Shown here: positions 29,146 to 42,100 of the stretch, piece by piece
Numbering within the stretch: position 1 is the stretch's first letter
Layout: every line of letters begins with the position of its first letter
Assembly (NCBI GenBank): GCA_033060915.1
Contig: CM065389.1
Location: 10,842,001-10,906,000, forward strand
Direction: 5' to 3'
Source: Euryodendron excelsum
Lineage: Eukaryota; Streptophyta; Magnoliopsida; Ericales; Pentaphylacaceae
Length of the DNA stretch: 64,000 bases
The notes under the pieces: model-generated
Databases searched by the model: none
What the model was told of the DNA's origin: nothing
Seen by the model: the letters and a program-made list of their open reading frames with translations, nothing else
Translations under genes and position numbers: made by a program

Positions 29146-31084
29146 GAAAGTTCCAATAGGCTGCTCATGCGAACTATATAAACCAGTAGTATAATCTAAT
29201 TTTTCTTTTTTATTTTTTGGTGACTAAAGGTTCTTGGACGGTGACATCCATGGACACTTCAATAAAATCATCTATATTGGCTCCAAAAATTATTTTCCAC
29301 TCCTAACGTAATGCATTCAATTTTGACGTAATGATGCTTTTCCTGAATTTGCGACATTTTTGAAGTCCTTATGAACCTCATGCCAAGGAGTCTCCAAGTG
29401 TTCCAAGAAAGTCTTCATGATACTTTTTCCTACACAAAGACATCAGAATTTCTCTTGAAAGCTACAAGCCATGTGGAAAGATATGGGACAACTGACTTTC
29501 AAAAGGCTATTGTGAGGAGGACCACTGGCTGCTGTAAGAAGTAAGAACCTTTAAGCAAACAAATTTCAGTATTCAGCAGCCATACTATTGGACTGTACTA
29601 TAAATCAAACAAAAGGTTGCCAAACTTCTCATTCAGCACGTGGTTCAACCTGATGCTGAGTGAACAGTAAATTGGCCTAGAAAATTCATAGAAAATTTGA
29701 ATTCAACATCTCCTTCACAAATATTCTTATCTATTCTAAAAATGGATTTTGTAATTTCAATCACAGGAGACTCCAAATAATATAAACGGAAATATCTCTG
29801 CACCCACATAGTAGTCCCAAGCTACTTTCGCCCAAATGGCTTGAGGACTGTCTCACATTATGGCACTAGAAACAGTATCATGAAGATGAGGTATCTAGAC
29901 TAATATAGTGAAGAAACAAAACCCAAACGAAACTAGTTTCAATGACTTCACAATGAATAGTCCTTTTCTGCCATTAGGCAGCATCTACCACCCCAAGCTG
30001 AATTTAGAATAGTCTAAGCTCTCTAGTTTTCCACAAGCAGAACATCGAACATTGCATCACCTGAAAAAAGAGTGATTATGACTCATCCTCCCATTTTAAC
30101 CCTGCCCTTTTCACATGTAGAACGAACACAGAAGTAGAAGAAACAACTCTGACTCATCCTTTTCCCACGAGACAGCCAGCCTCAAGGTGAAAAAAGGAAA
30201 GTTTGATGTTGGGTAGTTATTTGCAAATAAAATATCAGAAAGATAAGATAAGAAGCAAGCGTATATTCTTAATTTCCTTCTACCAATAACCACTAATAGA
30301 AAATTTCATAAGTTTTTAACACAGCTAAAAAGTATTAACCTTCAGTTATACATCACAACAGAAATTCATCATCTGTGATTCTTCCTCTCATATTCAAGAC
30401 CATCGATATTTTCACAAGGCTAGAACATCTCCAAAATGATCATCATCAAAACTTGCACTAAAAAAAAATCAAGTACAGAAGAAAACAAGGACAGAGCAAA
30501 AGCAATATAGCAAGAAAAGATGGAGAAGAAAGTACTGAGAAAGTGAAAGAAATTGGGAATATATTAGTTAACTGAATAGAAAACATATCCTGTAATATGG
30601 GCCATTCATATCCACACATATCCACACACAGTTTGCATAACCGAACAGCAAAACAGAAAATTTGTCACAATAGCAATTTCATAAATTTTCATCACAAAGT
30701 CTTACTCAGAAGATCTGATTACAAAATTGTCAAGGAATATATCAATTTTTCCTTGTCATGTGATGTACATTCAAGTAAGAGAGAGAGAGAGAGAGTCCAT
30801 GGTACAGAGAATACAAAGTGAAAGCATCTCTTTACATATGTAAGGGCCCCAAAAAAAAAGAGAAAGGGGAAGGGGGATGAAGTAGAGACAAATGTTATCG
30901 CTCCTCGAAATATTTGCGTCCATGGACACCATCACTGACAATAAATTCTAGCATGTGCCTTGCTGGTTAAGTAGTCTGCATATGAATCGCCTTCTCTTGA
31001 AAATGTTTGCAGTGGCAGAGCCTAGCCACTAAAGAGAGAACCATGTTGCACAAAAAATTCCCTGATATTGGCAGGTCCAATATC
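29146..31084. other. Intergenic region between ALD1 copy 2 and TRM9
   Basis: No gene is seen. The left part would hold the promoter of ALD1 copy 2 and the right part the 3' untranslated end of the TRM9-like gene. There is an (AG)n run at about 30778-30796. Composition is AT-rich and unremarkable. Confidence 0.5.
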
Positions 31085-34000
31085 TCATACTGTTTTCTCA
31101 AGAACAATACACCAGTTTGATTTGTCATAAAATTGATCAACAACCACTGCATTACCCATATCAGATACTAACCTGCAAAGAGAGAGAGAAGAAAAAAGCA
31201 TAAGGACATTGAATATATACCATTGACAAAGCATGCCATTTCTAATACACACACACACACATGCATGAGCGCACACCAAAAGAAGCAAAACAAAAACTCT
31301 CGTTAGGGGAAAAATACGTCAAATAAAACAAAATAGAGCATTGTCCTGAATGTTTAATTTCCTTTTTTGCTTATTAATCTGGTGTCCAAAAGAAACATTA
31401 CAGTTCAAGTAATGAACAGACTAGAAAATCATAGTTCTAATGTAAAATTCTAGGAAATCAGATTTAGTTCATGGAGAAGGGATGCTGCTGTGGGAAGTGT
31501 TAAACAATCAACTAATTTAGGCTGTCTATAACTCTTAAGTCATATTAATATTTATCAGTGACAACAGATACAAAATGATTTTGGCACAAAATAAACCTAA
31601 CTAACGAAGTTACAAGAAAATTAATAGCACATTTAGGCTTGAGAATAATCCGTCCAATGGTTATTTGGGGGAAAATAAGTGGTACAGATATGGTTGATTG
31701 GGGATAAAACGAATTATGTGCAAAAATAAAAGAAGGAAAATCTATAGTCAATACATATAAGTTTCTTTCCACAGTTTTTACCCCATAGGCACAAGCGAGC
31801 AGATCCCACATGTATTTGTTAATACAGGTTCCACTACCTTGCATCTATGGATAAGAAGAAGAAGAAAAAACTAGTTTTTGTAGCACTACTCAAATGTACT
31901 TATGTAAAGAGTACAAACATATACTTTTTTGTACGTTTCTCTCTTCAGGTATATAAGATCACTCATTGTAGATCAGTGGACACTTGTTACAAGACTGCTC
32001 ATGCACCATAAATTCTCACTTGTTCAAAGGAGGTTTGCTCTTGTAAGCTCTCAATGTTGGCTCCTCCCTCTCATTTGGTACAAATTGACTATATGAAAGA
32101 AGCATCCCATTTACTCCCATTACTCGAAAACAGAAGAGACAAAAGAGGTTCAGGGCTTGAACTCTTTTATTTGTCTTTGCTTTGACAAAGCAGGGGAATT
32201 CTTAGTATCTATACCATTCGATTCCCATCAATAATCTCCTCTTGGACGACTTAAAAGAGATTGTCTAGACAATAACATAGATGCAACTAGATGCCCGGAT
32301 AAAAGCTAGTTCAAAATGCAGTAAGAGAAATAGCAGTACAGTAATGACCACTAAACCTAGCTATAACGCATTAGGCCCACAGTATTCAATTCCCTTCAAC
32401 TTAACTTGACCTCCAGTCCTTTAAGAGGGCCTTCAATTAGCACTAGCAGGGTCCTCACCGCTCCACAAGTGGCCTCTAGACTCAAGTTGGATGGTTGACC
32501 CTCTATCAGCTACCATATTAATCCCATAGGCAGCTATTTAACTTCCCACTGATATGAATGCTAACAGGGAATTATTTACAACTAAAGCTCCACCTTTCAG
32601 CATGTCCTCGCTCCTTGATTTTTATATCTTACACATATCAACTTACCACAAGTGTTACTTTACATCCGATACTTCATTGTCCACAAGCATGGTAAACCTT
32701 CATCCACATAGATCAGCATCAGATATTCGCTCCAAGTTTCATCAAAATTCTGCCTACAAGCATATAGGCTTTTACTTCTTTTCTTACTTTTTTTTTTTTT
32801 TTTTCACTTTTTGGGTAGCTACAAACAGATAAATTAGCATGCCCCTAAAAATAAAACCCCCAAACCCCAACCCCCACACCTAAAACAAGTAGGAGATCCC
32901 TGCTGTTAGTAATGGAGTAAGATGACAATGAGAATAAACACAATAAAGCACAGGGAGACCACCTTTTCTTCTTCTTTTTTTTTTTTGTGCCAAATAAGCA
33001 TTTTATCGCCAAAAAAACATAAGATCTACAATGAAACTCAAGACACATACCCTAAGGTGCTCACAACTATTTGAGAGCTACCATTGATAGCAAGGCAATG
33101 CAGTCCAAAAAAGGTTGTATTACAAAGCCAACATTTCAGGAAGAATTAAGTCATTTACCTCTCAAGCTCGCCTTCGCTGAAGACGTGGTAATATCTGTTG
33201 TACACTACTGCACCCTTTTTATCATCTTTCTTTGCCAAGCCATTTGCAAGGGCGCAAACAGACGCTCCACTGACTTCAGCACGATGATAAGGTAAATGCC
33301 AAGGGACAAAAAATTCTTGCTGGTTTTCAATATTTTGTCCATTTTCAGAAGTGACTGAAATATCTTGGCTTTGAGAGGTTAGGTGCAGAATTTCTGGCAA
33401 CTTCTTATTCAAACAAGTCTCCTTGGAATCTTTTACATTTTCCCCCAAACTATTTTCCTCGGCTTCTGGGATGCTTTCTAGGGTGACAGACGGAGGGCTG
33501 CGCATACGGGGGCTACTTGGTCCTATCCACTCCTCTAAATACTTGGGGTTCAGAGGAGTCCATTTGTCAACCAATGACCTATCCTCTTGTTCCACAGCCC
33601 AAACAGTAATCAGAACAAGACCGCCCTTTTTAACAACTCGAATAAGTTCATATATTGCTTTCTTCCTTCTACTCTCTGTGCTTAGGTGATGTAATACTGC
33701 AATGGAAATTGCAGTATCACAATAACCACTTCGGTAAGGAAGATTTACAGCATCAGCAACCACAACTTCATGCCCTCTATCTATTGACAAGAGGAGCACT
33801 TATATCACATCCTATAAAGAAACAACCAGGATTCAATCCCAAGTACTTCCCATTTCCACATCCTGCATCCAAGACAAGAGACCCTGAAGGCAAAGAATTC
33901 AAAAAAGTGGCAACTTTTGGCCACTTAGCAAACCGGGTAGAACTGAAATGGGGAGCAATTGCATCATAAACGCGATGAACATACTTCTTTTCAATTTCTG

Positions 34001-34232
34001 GGGTGAATTGAACACTTGACGATAAACAACTCTGGTCTGAGCTCACAGATTGCTGAACATTAGATGCTCCATCAAATACAGGCATACAAAGACTGAAAGC
34101 ACCACCTACTTTGAATTCATTCATGTTACTGAAGATTCTTGGATGACAGACACTATTGATTATGACAGTGGCAAGGGTGAAACCACAAGAACCATTGAAA
34201 CATCTCCTTGCTCTTGCAGCAATTTTTACCAC
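31085..34232 (-). pseudogene. TRM9: TRM9-like tRNA methyltransferase gene with frameshift
   Basis: There are two coding exons: 33159-34232 and 31085-31172, joined in phase across a 1986-bp intron. The protein matches plant TRM9, the SAM-dependent enzyme that methylates carboxymethyl-uridine at the tRNA wobble position. [20 protein letters not shown] lies near residue 81, SAM motif I ([12 protein letters not shown]) at about 121-132, then VVVADAVNLPYR, AVLHHLS and a C-terminal PWHLPYHRAEVSGAS. After residue 150 (33783) the frame breaks: the sequence passes from PLVN straight to DRGHEV with one odd base in place of about three codons, so the first frame hits TAG at once. Everything on both sides is otherwise well conserved. 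It is either a recent knock-out or a sequence error. An upstream 5' untranslated exon is likely near 35046. Confidence 0.85.
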
Positions 34233-35045
34233 AAGACTCTAACTAGACATGAGCCTGATAAAAATATAAAAACATAAGAGAAAATAAATATTTAAAGTCA
34301 TGAACAAGAACAATGGATAAGTACAGCTAGGGTTTGGCTAGTGATGAATAATAATTAATAAATAAATATCTCATTTTTTCAATTGGAAATGGGCCAGTTG
34401 GCCAGTTTTCCCATCATTTAGGTCATAACTTGCAACCACCACTTAAAATGAAACCTAGGTCCAAATTTCCCAAAACATACAGAACCAAGTAAAGTGCTTC
34501 CTATTCACGTTTATGACCTAACAACCTAAGTTATGCTATTAAAATCACGGATAACCTTATCAATTTCAAATAGAAAACAAACTCACACTGGTGTTTAGTC
34601 ATCGGAATATATGCAAATCATGTGATTAAATATTGATTAACTAGTGAAAATTAGTGGAAGCAGCAAAACAATTGGTGGAAAGCGGAAAAATGGCCACCCC
34701 TTCCAATATTCACCTCATTGCAAATTGAGTTTCATTTTTTTTTTTTCCTTCTCGCTCTAAATTTCCAAAAAAAGTTATTTCAAGCAACTGATTAGCTTTG
34801 TTCCAGCCTATTCCATTCTGTGTCTTCCAGGAACTGTTATTAACCCACAAGCAATTGAAGCTAACTAGTATTCAAGATTTATTAGGGATAATCATAACAG
34901 CAATCTGGGTTTGAAAGCGGTAATTAACAAAATTGCACAATCATATGCATCTACATATAAAATTGCAAAATGCACATTAGTTCATGCGTATATTTATGTA
35001 TAGGTGACATATATATACATCTATATAGAGAGAGATAGATAGAAC

Positions 35046-35120
35046 CTTTGACGCCGGCGTCGTCCCGATTGAAGCAACGGAGGAGGTTAGCGATGCTTCG
35101 CAGGGTCTACACGCTACGTA
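35046..35120 (-). other. Probable 5' untranslated exon of the TRM9-like gene
   Basis: A GC-richer island ends with AAAG followed by GTTCTATC on the minus strand, a possible donor. It lies about 800 bp upstream of the TRM9 start in otherwise AT-rich DNA. The call rests on composition and the donor only. Confidence 0.35.
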
Positions 35121-35327
35121 ATGGTGATATATATTTTAGAAAAACCCTAATAATGTTGGGAGGGGTAGAATAGTAAATTTAAATAGCTGAAATTGCACTG
35201 TTCATTTAATAACAATCTTGCACAAACACTTGAATAGTGCCCACAACCGATTAAAAAGACCAAAAAAAGAAAAAACACAGTAACTTGGGGCATAGTTAAC
35301 ATGACAAGTTGAAAACTCTTAAAGTCT

Positions 35328-35665
35328 GTTTGGAACTTGTGGAGAGAAAAGGAAATAAAAATTTGTTTGATTTTGTAAATAAATTAAAAAAAGTGAAAAA
35401 AAAATAGTGATTATTTTTTCTTTCTCCTCCCTTTTCCTTCTTTATCTCTTAGGTAAAATGAAACAGTGAAAAGATGAAAAAATACTTAACAGAAACTCCA
35501 AATAAACCAATAGCAAAGAGGTTAATCAAGTTATCCCCCGCGCCCGCCCCCCCCCCCCCCCCCCTCCTCTGTTATCTCTCAGGTAAAATGAAAGGATGGA
35601 AAAATACTAAACAGAAACTCCAAATAAACCAATAGCAAAGAGGTTAACCAAGTTTCCCCCCTAAC
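35328..35665. repeat. MITE-like element with tandem duplication and poly-C run
   Basis: The left end GTCTGTTTGGAACTTG and the right end (TTTATTTGGAGTTTCTG in reverse complement) form a weak inverted repeat. The right half is duplicated in tandem with a period of 130 bp (35451-35537 and 35581-35660). An 18-base C run (35547-35564) lies between the copies. The interior resembles the T/A-rich tracts near 2160-2310, 4930-5130 and 13330-13530. Confidence 0.5.
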
Positions 35666-36567
35666 TTGGGGTCCGAGCTTCGGTCACCCCTTCCCTAGGT
35701 TTTTTCCTTGATGTAATAAAAAAACATAAATTTCCTACTAAAAATTTATTATACTTATAAAGTATTATTCATATAGATATCTATTAAGTTTTCTAAAAAT
35801 TTATTAAAAAATTCTTACTAAGATTTTAATTAAGTTTTCTAATTAATTATTAATTACATCCTCGTTTTCCGTATTTGCTGTATTACAAGCCGCAATGACC
35901 ACTTCTTTTTTTTTTTATACTAACCAGGTGTCTAAGCTAATTTGTGCACACCTTGATTAATTATAAGATTCGTGCAGTTTTTCGTCTCACACAAACTGAG
36001 TAAATACCGTGTCCCACTTCCTTTTCTATTAGATAACTATGACGTAGGATCCAAAAATTAAAAAAATTATTCAGTGCCCCTAGAGAACCATATCATCCTT
36101 GCTCCACCACTTAAAGAGTGGTGAGATCCCCCTGTTAGGTGAGGTCAAATATCCTCACATAATAGATGGAGGAGGTAGAGGACCCACCTCCATGTGAGTA
36201 GAGGAGCAAAGCCAAGTGGCGCTCCAAAAGCACTAAAAAAAATTAGAAACTTTTTATTTTTTATGATCTCAAAACAAAAAAATAAGACCATTAAAAACAC
36301 CATTGGTTTTATATTGTTTTCTTTTTTATATGAAAATAATTTTGAAAAATTAGAAAAATACCTTTTTAATGGTTTTCAAAACTAATTTTTAAAAAAATTT
36401 TCAAAAACAAGTTTTGAAACCGATTACCAAATGCAATTTTGACAAAAATAATTTTTTGGAACTAATTCACCAAACGGGTTTCGGCTAATTTCAAAAACAA
36501 AAAAGAAAACAGGGACATAAATGGTAACGAAATAGATGAGCTCAGCATCTCTAGCCGGCGTGCCTAT
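35666..36567. other. Intergenic AT-rich DNA
   Basis: No gene is seen. Parts such as 36380-36500 look like worn transposon ends (TTCACCAAACGGG), but no boundaries could be fixed. Confidence 0.4.
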
Positions 36568-37093
36568 TGTCACGGGTTTGAATCTTGAACACCTTGATCC
36601 ATGCGACTTTAAACACCTTTAGGTACTAAAGATGCTAAGTAAGCCTTTAAAAATATCGAAAGAATAAGGTTAAGAATAAGAGAGCAATAAGAGAATAAAG
36701 AGAGTTTTGAATGAACTTGAAAAATGCTTTGTATTGCTTGAAACTTGGATGGTTTATAAATGAATGACTCTACCTATTTATAGTTGCCCACCTCCTCAAT
36801 GGACGTTTGAGATCAACTTGATCCGACGGTGGAAATTAGCTTTCTAAAGAGTTTCATATAAATATCTAAGATATTTATGTACAAAGCTTCTCAAGGAAAC
36901 CTCCCCCATTCTAAAATCTCCGACACCCTTCTAGTATCTACATTTGTGTAGAAAAATCTAGAATGCTTACCAAAATTGTCCCATGTGATGAAACGGTCAA
37001 GAATTGCCTAGAATATTCTAGCCTTAGCATCCTCATGGACCTCTTAGCATCCTCATGGGCCTATTTTTGGGCCATTTTGGTGGGCTTGTGATA
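36568..37093 (-). mobile_element. Probable solo LTR (526 bp)
   Basis: It begins TGTCACGGG, ends GTGATA, and is flanked by CTAT on both sides (36564-36567, 37094-37097). On the minus strand it has CTATAAATAG (36774-36783), a good TATA box. It has no coding potential. The 4-bp target duplication is one base short of the usual five, and the terminal base pair is imperfect, so this is a moderate call. Confidence 0.5.
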
Positions 37094-37606
37094 CTATGCA
37101 TATATATTAACTAGAAGGAGATGAGATCAGTTTATAAAGTGTGGATAAAATATAGGGATCACTACGTGGGTAAAATCAATTTGTACAAGTATGAAAAAAA
37201 AATAAGAAGTGAGTAGTGGGTGGTTAAAAAATTTATATTAGTATTTTATTATTTTGTCTTTGTGAGTCAAATAAGATATGTACAACATCAGTAATTTGTT
37301 ATAGATCTTCACTAAATCTCCAGGTGCTGGCTTGTTATAGTAGTATAAATATATTTAAATATCAATATATAGACATATAAACTTATTTAAACAATTTTTT
37401 AAAATTCTTTGTACATCAATTTCTTAAAAATGTACATATATTTTTGTAGTATTTAAAAAATACAATAATCACGGTAGTTATTTGTTTACTTAATTATAAA
37501 AGTTTCTACATAAAATTCCAATAAAAGATGTATTACTTTGCCCAGTTGCACTTCACTTCAATCCTGTTCAAAGGTAGAGTTTAGATCTCGAAAAGAACTA
37601 GGCAGG

Positions 37607-37638
<32 letters not shown>

Positions 37639-38490
37639 TGCCTTATGGCAACCCTTTCTTTGGGAACTTTAGAGGGCCAAAGCTGTGAGGAGGGAAAGCT
37701 AAGTCAAACTCATGAGGGCCACTTACCGCCGGCTAACCCTTACCCTTGTATGATAATTTTAAGCATTTTTTCCCCAGTGCCCTGGTTCTATCCAGGATTC
37801 AAAGCAAGCATAAATTCAAACAAGGGCATATATTCAAGATACTGCACTCTTCCAGAAGGCTTGTAAAAATGTTCTGATGGCCAGTCATGTTTGGGTTTCT
37901 AGCATATGGTTAATGACACCTTAAGGTTGAAGGGATATAAAAGCAATGCAAAAATGGAATTCATAACAGCTCAAAACTGCATTTCAGATTAATCAAAAGT
38001 CATAGAACAGTTTTACAACATTTACAGTTGAGAGAACTACCATGTTCAATCACCCACTTAAAAAAACACGTTGGAGTGATTCTCTCTGATCTAGAAGAAG
38101 GTAAGAGCTACAATCACACCCAACAGCAGGCACCATAGTTTGATCAAACGGAAGTCCCTGGGGAACAATATAATTTGAACTATTTCTCCCAAATAACAAG
38201 TTGTGGTGGTGAGAATGCCGGGACATAGGAATGGATGTGAATATGAATGTGAAACTTTCTCATCCCTTTAGTGTTATGCCCACTCATTAGAAGCAATTAC
38301 ATGTAGCATTACCACTAGAAACCAGGTAGGTAATTCACATGCCCTTAAATGGGCTATTGGTGGAATGAAAATAAGTACATTTACACCATTATCACTATTT
38401 GCTCATGTGGGGTTTTTTTTTTTTCCTTTGTAAAACAAGGGAAGATGTATAAAGCTGTATAATGCTCAAATAGAAAAGCCGATACCAATG
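37094..38490. other. Intergenic region downstream of the glutaredoxin-DEP-DUF547 gene
   Basis: No gene is seen. The last 400 bases before 38491 probably include the 3' untranslated region and polyadenylation region of that minus-strand gene. An A-rich (AAAAG)n run lies at 37605-37637. Confidence 0.45.
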
Positions 38491-39119
38491 TTAATAGTTC
38501 AAATCCCAATCATAAGGCTGATACACCACCTTCAACTGAGTGGTGGCAAGCAACTCCAGCAATGCTTCAGACTCACCTGGCTCCAGGTAGTTTGCTGCAT
38601 GCTTCAGTACCTCTACTTCGTTCTTCCCAAAATCAATACTGTACCTGAGCGTTCATGAAGGAGAGAGCATTAGATAACAGAAGTTGGAAGCTAAACTGTG
38701 AGTGTCATGCATTTTCAGTAAATTTTGAAATAATTGACTCACAAAATAGATAATGTATATACATAGTTCCCTTTCAGCTTAGAAGCAACAGATGGATTGA
38801 CCAACTCCACGTGTGTTTTGAGTCTTTTATCTTCTAGACTTGATCCAAAAACACAACTTCACCAGAATAGTCACTGAAGAAGTCCTAATTTGATCCAAAA
38901 CTAACTTTAAAATCAAATCTTCAATTATAGATGTCGGATGTTCAAATGTTCAACTTCATGTTGAACTCTGGTAGGATTTGTTAACTTCCAAAAACTTAGA
39001 AAGCTTATCAAATCTGTTACATTGGAGTTAGCAATCATGTGTTTAGACTGGAGCGGCTAGCATGAATCCTTCATTCATGCATGTATACATGGATTCATGC
39101 ATGTATACATGCAAGCTTT

Positions 39120-39177
<58 letters not shown>

Positions 39178-42100
39178 AAGCATTTGACACTTTGAGAAAG
39201 AAACAGTTCAACGCACACATTTAGAACCCTCCATTAAAACACCTACCATTTCAGTATCTGACTGACTGATGCAACTTTTGCATTCAGATCAACTATGAGT
39301 CCTCCATTTCTTAAGAAGTTACGAGCACCCTCCATTAATTCTTGATCAATATTCCCAGGTGAGTAGCAGCGAAGAGCAGGCCCAGATCGATTTCCACAGA
39401 CCAGTGCAAAGTGGATAAGTGGCTCTGGGTAAGGAAGAGCAACCTGATCCAAGAAATAAAAGAGAAGATAGAAAGAAAGACAAAATGAATTCCAATGAAC
39501 AGCCAATCAACACACAGTAATTCAATATCGCTTGACAAATTTCTATTGACTCTGCTTCTTGTAATTCTAGCAAGAACCACCCATGTACTTCTGAAATGTA
39601 CAACTGGGTACTTACATTAGATAATATTAAGCAAGTATGGCTTCAATCCCCCAATCCCAGACGGACAGAGAGCTGCACATGTTTCTAAGCTTCCAAGTCC
39701 ATCAAATTTCAGCACTAAAGTATATAGCTCACTTTCAAGTGCAGCAAGAACAGAAAGTCCAATAGTTTACACCAAAGACATGACACTAGAGCAACATATA
39801 CATCTACTGTCATGTTGATGATAAAGAAGTAACTTTGATCATGTTCAAATCATCACATATATGTTGGTAATCAGGTGTAGTTTGACTATCTCACCTTAAA
39901 ACGTTTGTCTTTCATGCCAAATGGCTTAGTAAGATTGTATGGTGGTCTCTGATTGCCCCTTAAGATGCCATTTTGAATCACTGAAAGTGAATAGGTGCAC
40001 CCACCAATAACATATGTAAAATCCCCAAGCAATTTCCTACGCTCCAGTGCTCCAGCAGGATGACCCCAGACCAATATTGCATGAATGGCCATCATATTGA
40101 AGAGATTTATAAAAAAAGCTAACTTCTCTTCCCTTGGCATATCCTGCAGATCTACTCTTTGAAGCTCCTCAACTATTCTCAAATACCTACAAAAGGATTT
40201 TGAATTCAATGCCAACAAGTTCTTGAATATCCATCAATGTTCATTAAAAGCATATGAGTTCATTGAACAATGCAATAAGTTTATCTATATAAATCAAAGG
40301 TTCCAACAAACCTTGCAAATTCCTCGCTCCCATGGATATTTCTGTAATCAACATGTTTTCCATCTTCTGATGTGTAAGCTTCAAAGATTGCATAAGACAA
40401 CAATCTAAGCCTTGATGAAATTTCTATCATGGGCTTTGGCTTTACTTCAGTAATACCCCGTGCAATGTTGAAACACTGAGACATCACAAGAGGATCATGA
40501 TCCAAGAACCGGTACAAGTGGTTGCCATCTTCAAATACGTTCTCACTAAAGCAATGTAAACCATCACAGAGAACAAAAGATATATATTTCTATCAGAGAT
40601 ATGAAATTATGTGTTTGTTGCTCTGTGAGTTTGTCACTCTGTATTTTGAGTGTGTAAGAGAGGGAGAGAGAGAAGTTAAAACGTTAAAAAAGTTGACTTC
40701 AGGTACTTACTCAAGAACATGTTGGAAGAATAGTTTGCTTGCAAGCTTTCGACCAAATTCTACAGCCTATTTGCAACACAAGAACAGGTAGAAAAGTGAT
40801 TATTAGCAATGATATGATGAAGGCAGAAAAGTTAGGAGGTATATTTTTCCTTTCCTTTTGGAAAGCTGGAGCTGCTAGTGTTTTCCAGTTGGCCGTTTTG
40901 TATTTTAAGGTCTGTTTATTACAGCATGCTGAATGCAGAAGCAGAGACTCTGTAATTGGTCCAGGTTGAAGGCTCCCGAAGTTATTTCATTTACTGAAAT
41001 CATAAAGAGATCTACAGAAAAGGTACATAGGATACGTTGAGGCTTGGGCTCCATCAGACCATAAAGCAATGACAAGAACAATACAGTGGCAATTCTAATT
41101 TATAACACACATCTCTCCAACTAAACTACACACTGAAAAATTATCCTCCAATTTCATTCTTTAAATGTCCCAAATTTATTTTCCGTTATCAATGAGGACT
41201 TACTATTAAGTTTTCCCCTACACCTTTTATTACAAAGTAATATACAAGTCAAAAAGAAAAGGAAGCTGAAAATAAGTTGCAAAAATGTAATACTAAGATG
41301 GTCAAGGAGCAAATACACTTAACCCTGATTAACATTGTCTTTCCCAAAGTGAATTATATAGCTTTGGGACAAAGGGAACACAATACTAACTTTATGAATG
41401 TGATCAACAATCCTATGTTCTAGAGGCATTATCCCAATCCCAATGATCACAACCAATAAGGAAGCAAAGTTTCTTTCGGTACAGCTTAGCAAAAAAAATG
41501 GAATTCTTTGGCATAACTTGGAATATGTAAATGATAAACCAAAACAAATGAAAAGGGAAATTCCATAATTTTCTAAAGTAGGACCAAAAGCAACAGAAAA
41601 AAGAAACTTGACTGCAGTCCCTTAGAGAACGGCTTTTATAACCAATTTTGTGTTCAATTTTGAGCTAGAAACCTCATTTACAATCTGATATTAAGCTGCA
41701 TACCAGATAGAAAAATTTACGAGTTTTTTCAGATACAACACTTTCACCAGTCCAGCAGCACTAACCAAAGGAGCTTGTTCTCTAGAGTTATGGGAGCAAA
41801 TGTCCAGTTGCTTAGAGACAAATTGTCAATAGAGATGGCCATGCACATAAAGCATGAGATCAATGGGATCGACAATCTCATCATCTACCCAGTAGCAAAA
41901 TCTTAACCCAGGATTTCACATTACACATAGTGACTTAGGTGACTATGATCTAAAAATTGCAGAACTCCAGAACTTACATCAACTTCTAAGCGAATAATGC
42001 TTAACTTAGTAGCTATAGCTCAAAACCATGACCACATGTACAACATATTCTAATTGTGGGAATTATTTCACTTCAGAAGGTATCAAAATTAAGGATATCT

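Noticed and set aside
28632..29168. Longer minus-strand frame as ALD1 exon 1
   Set aside because: It runs into intron-like sequence, and none of its possible donors in the needed phase is convincing. A shorter frame at 29111-29145 fits the phase better but is also uncertain.
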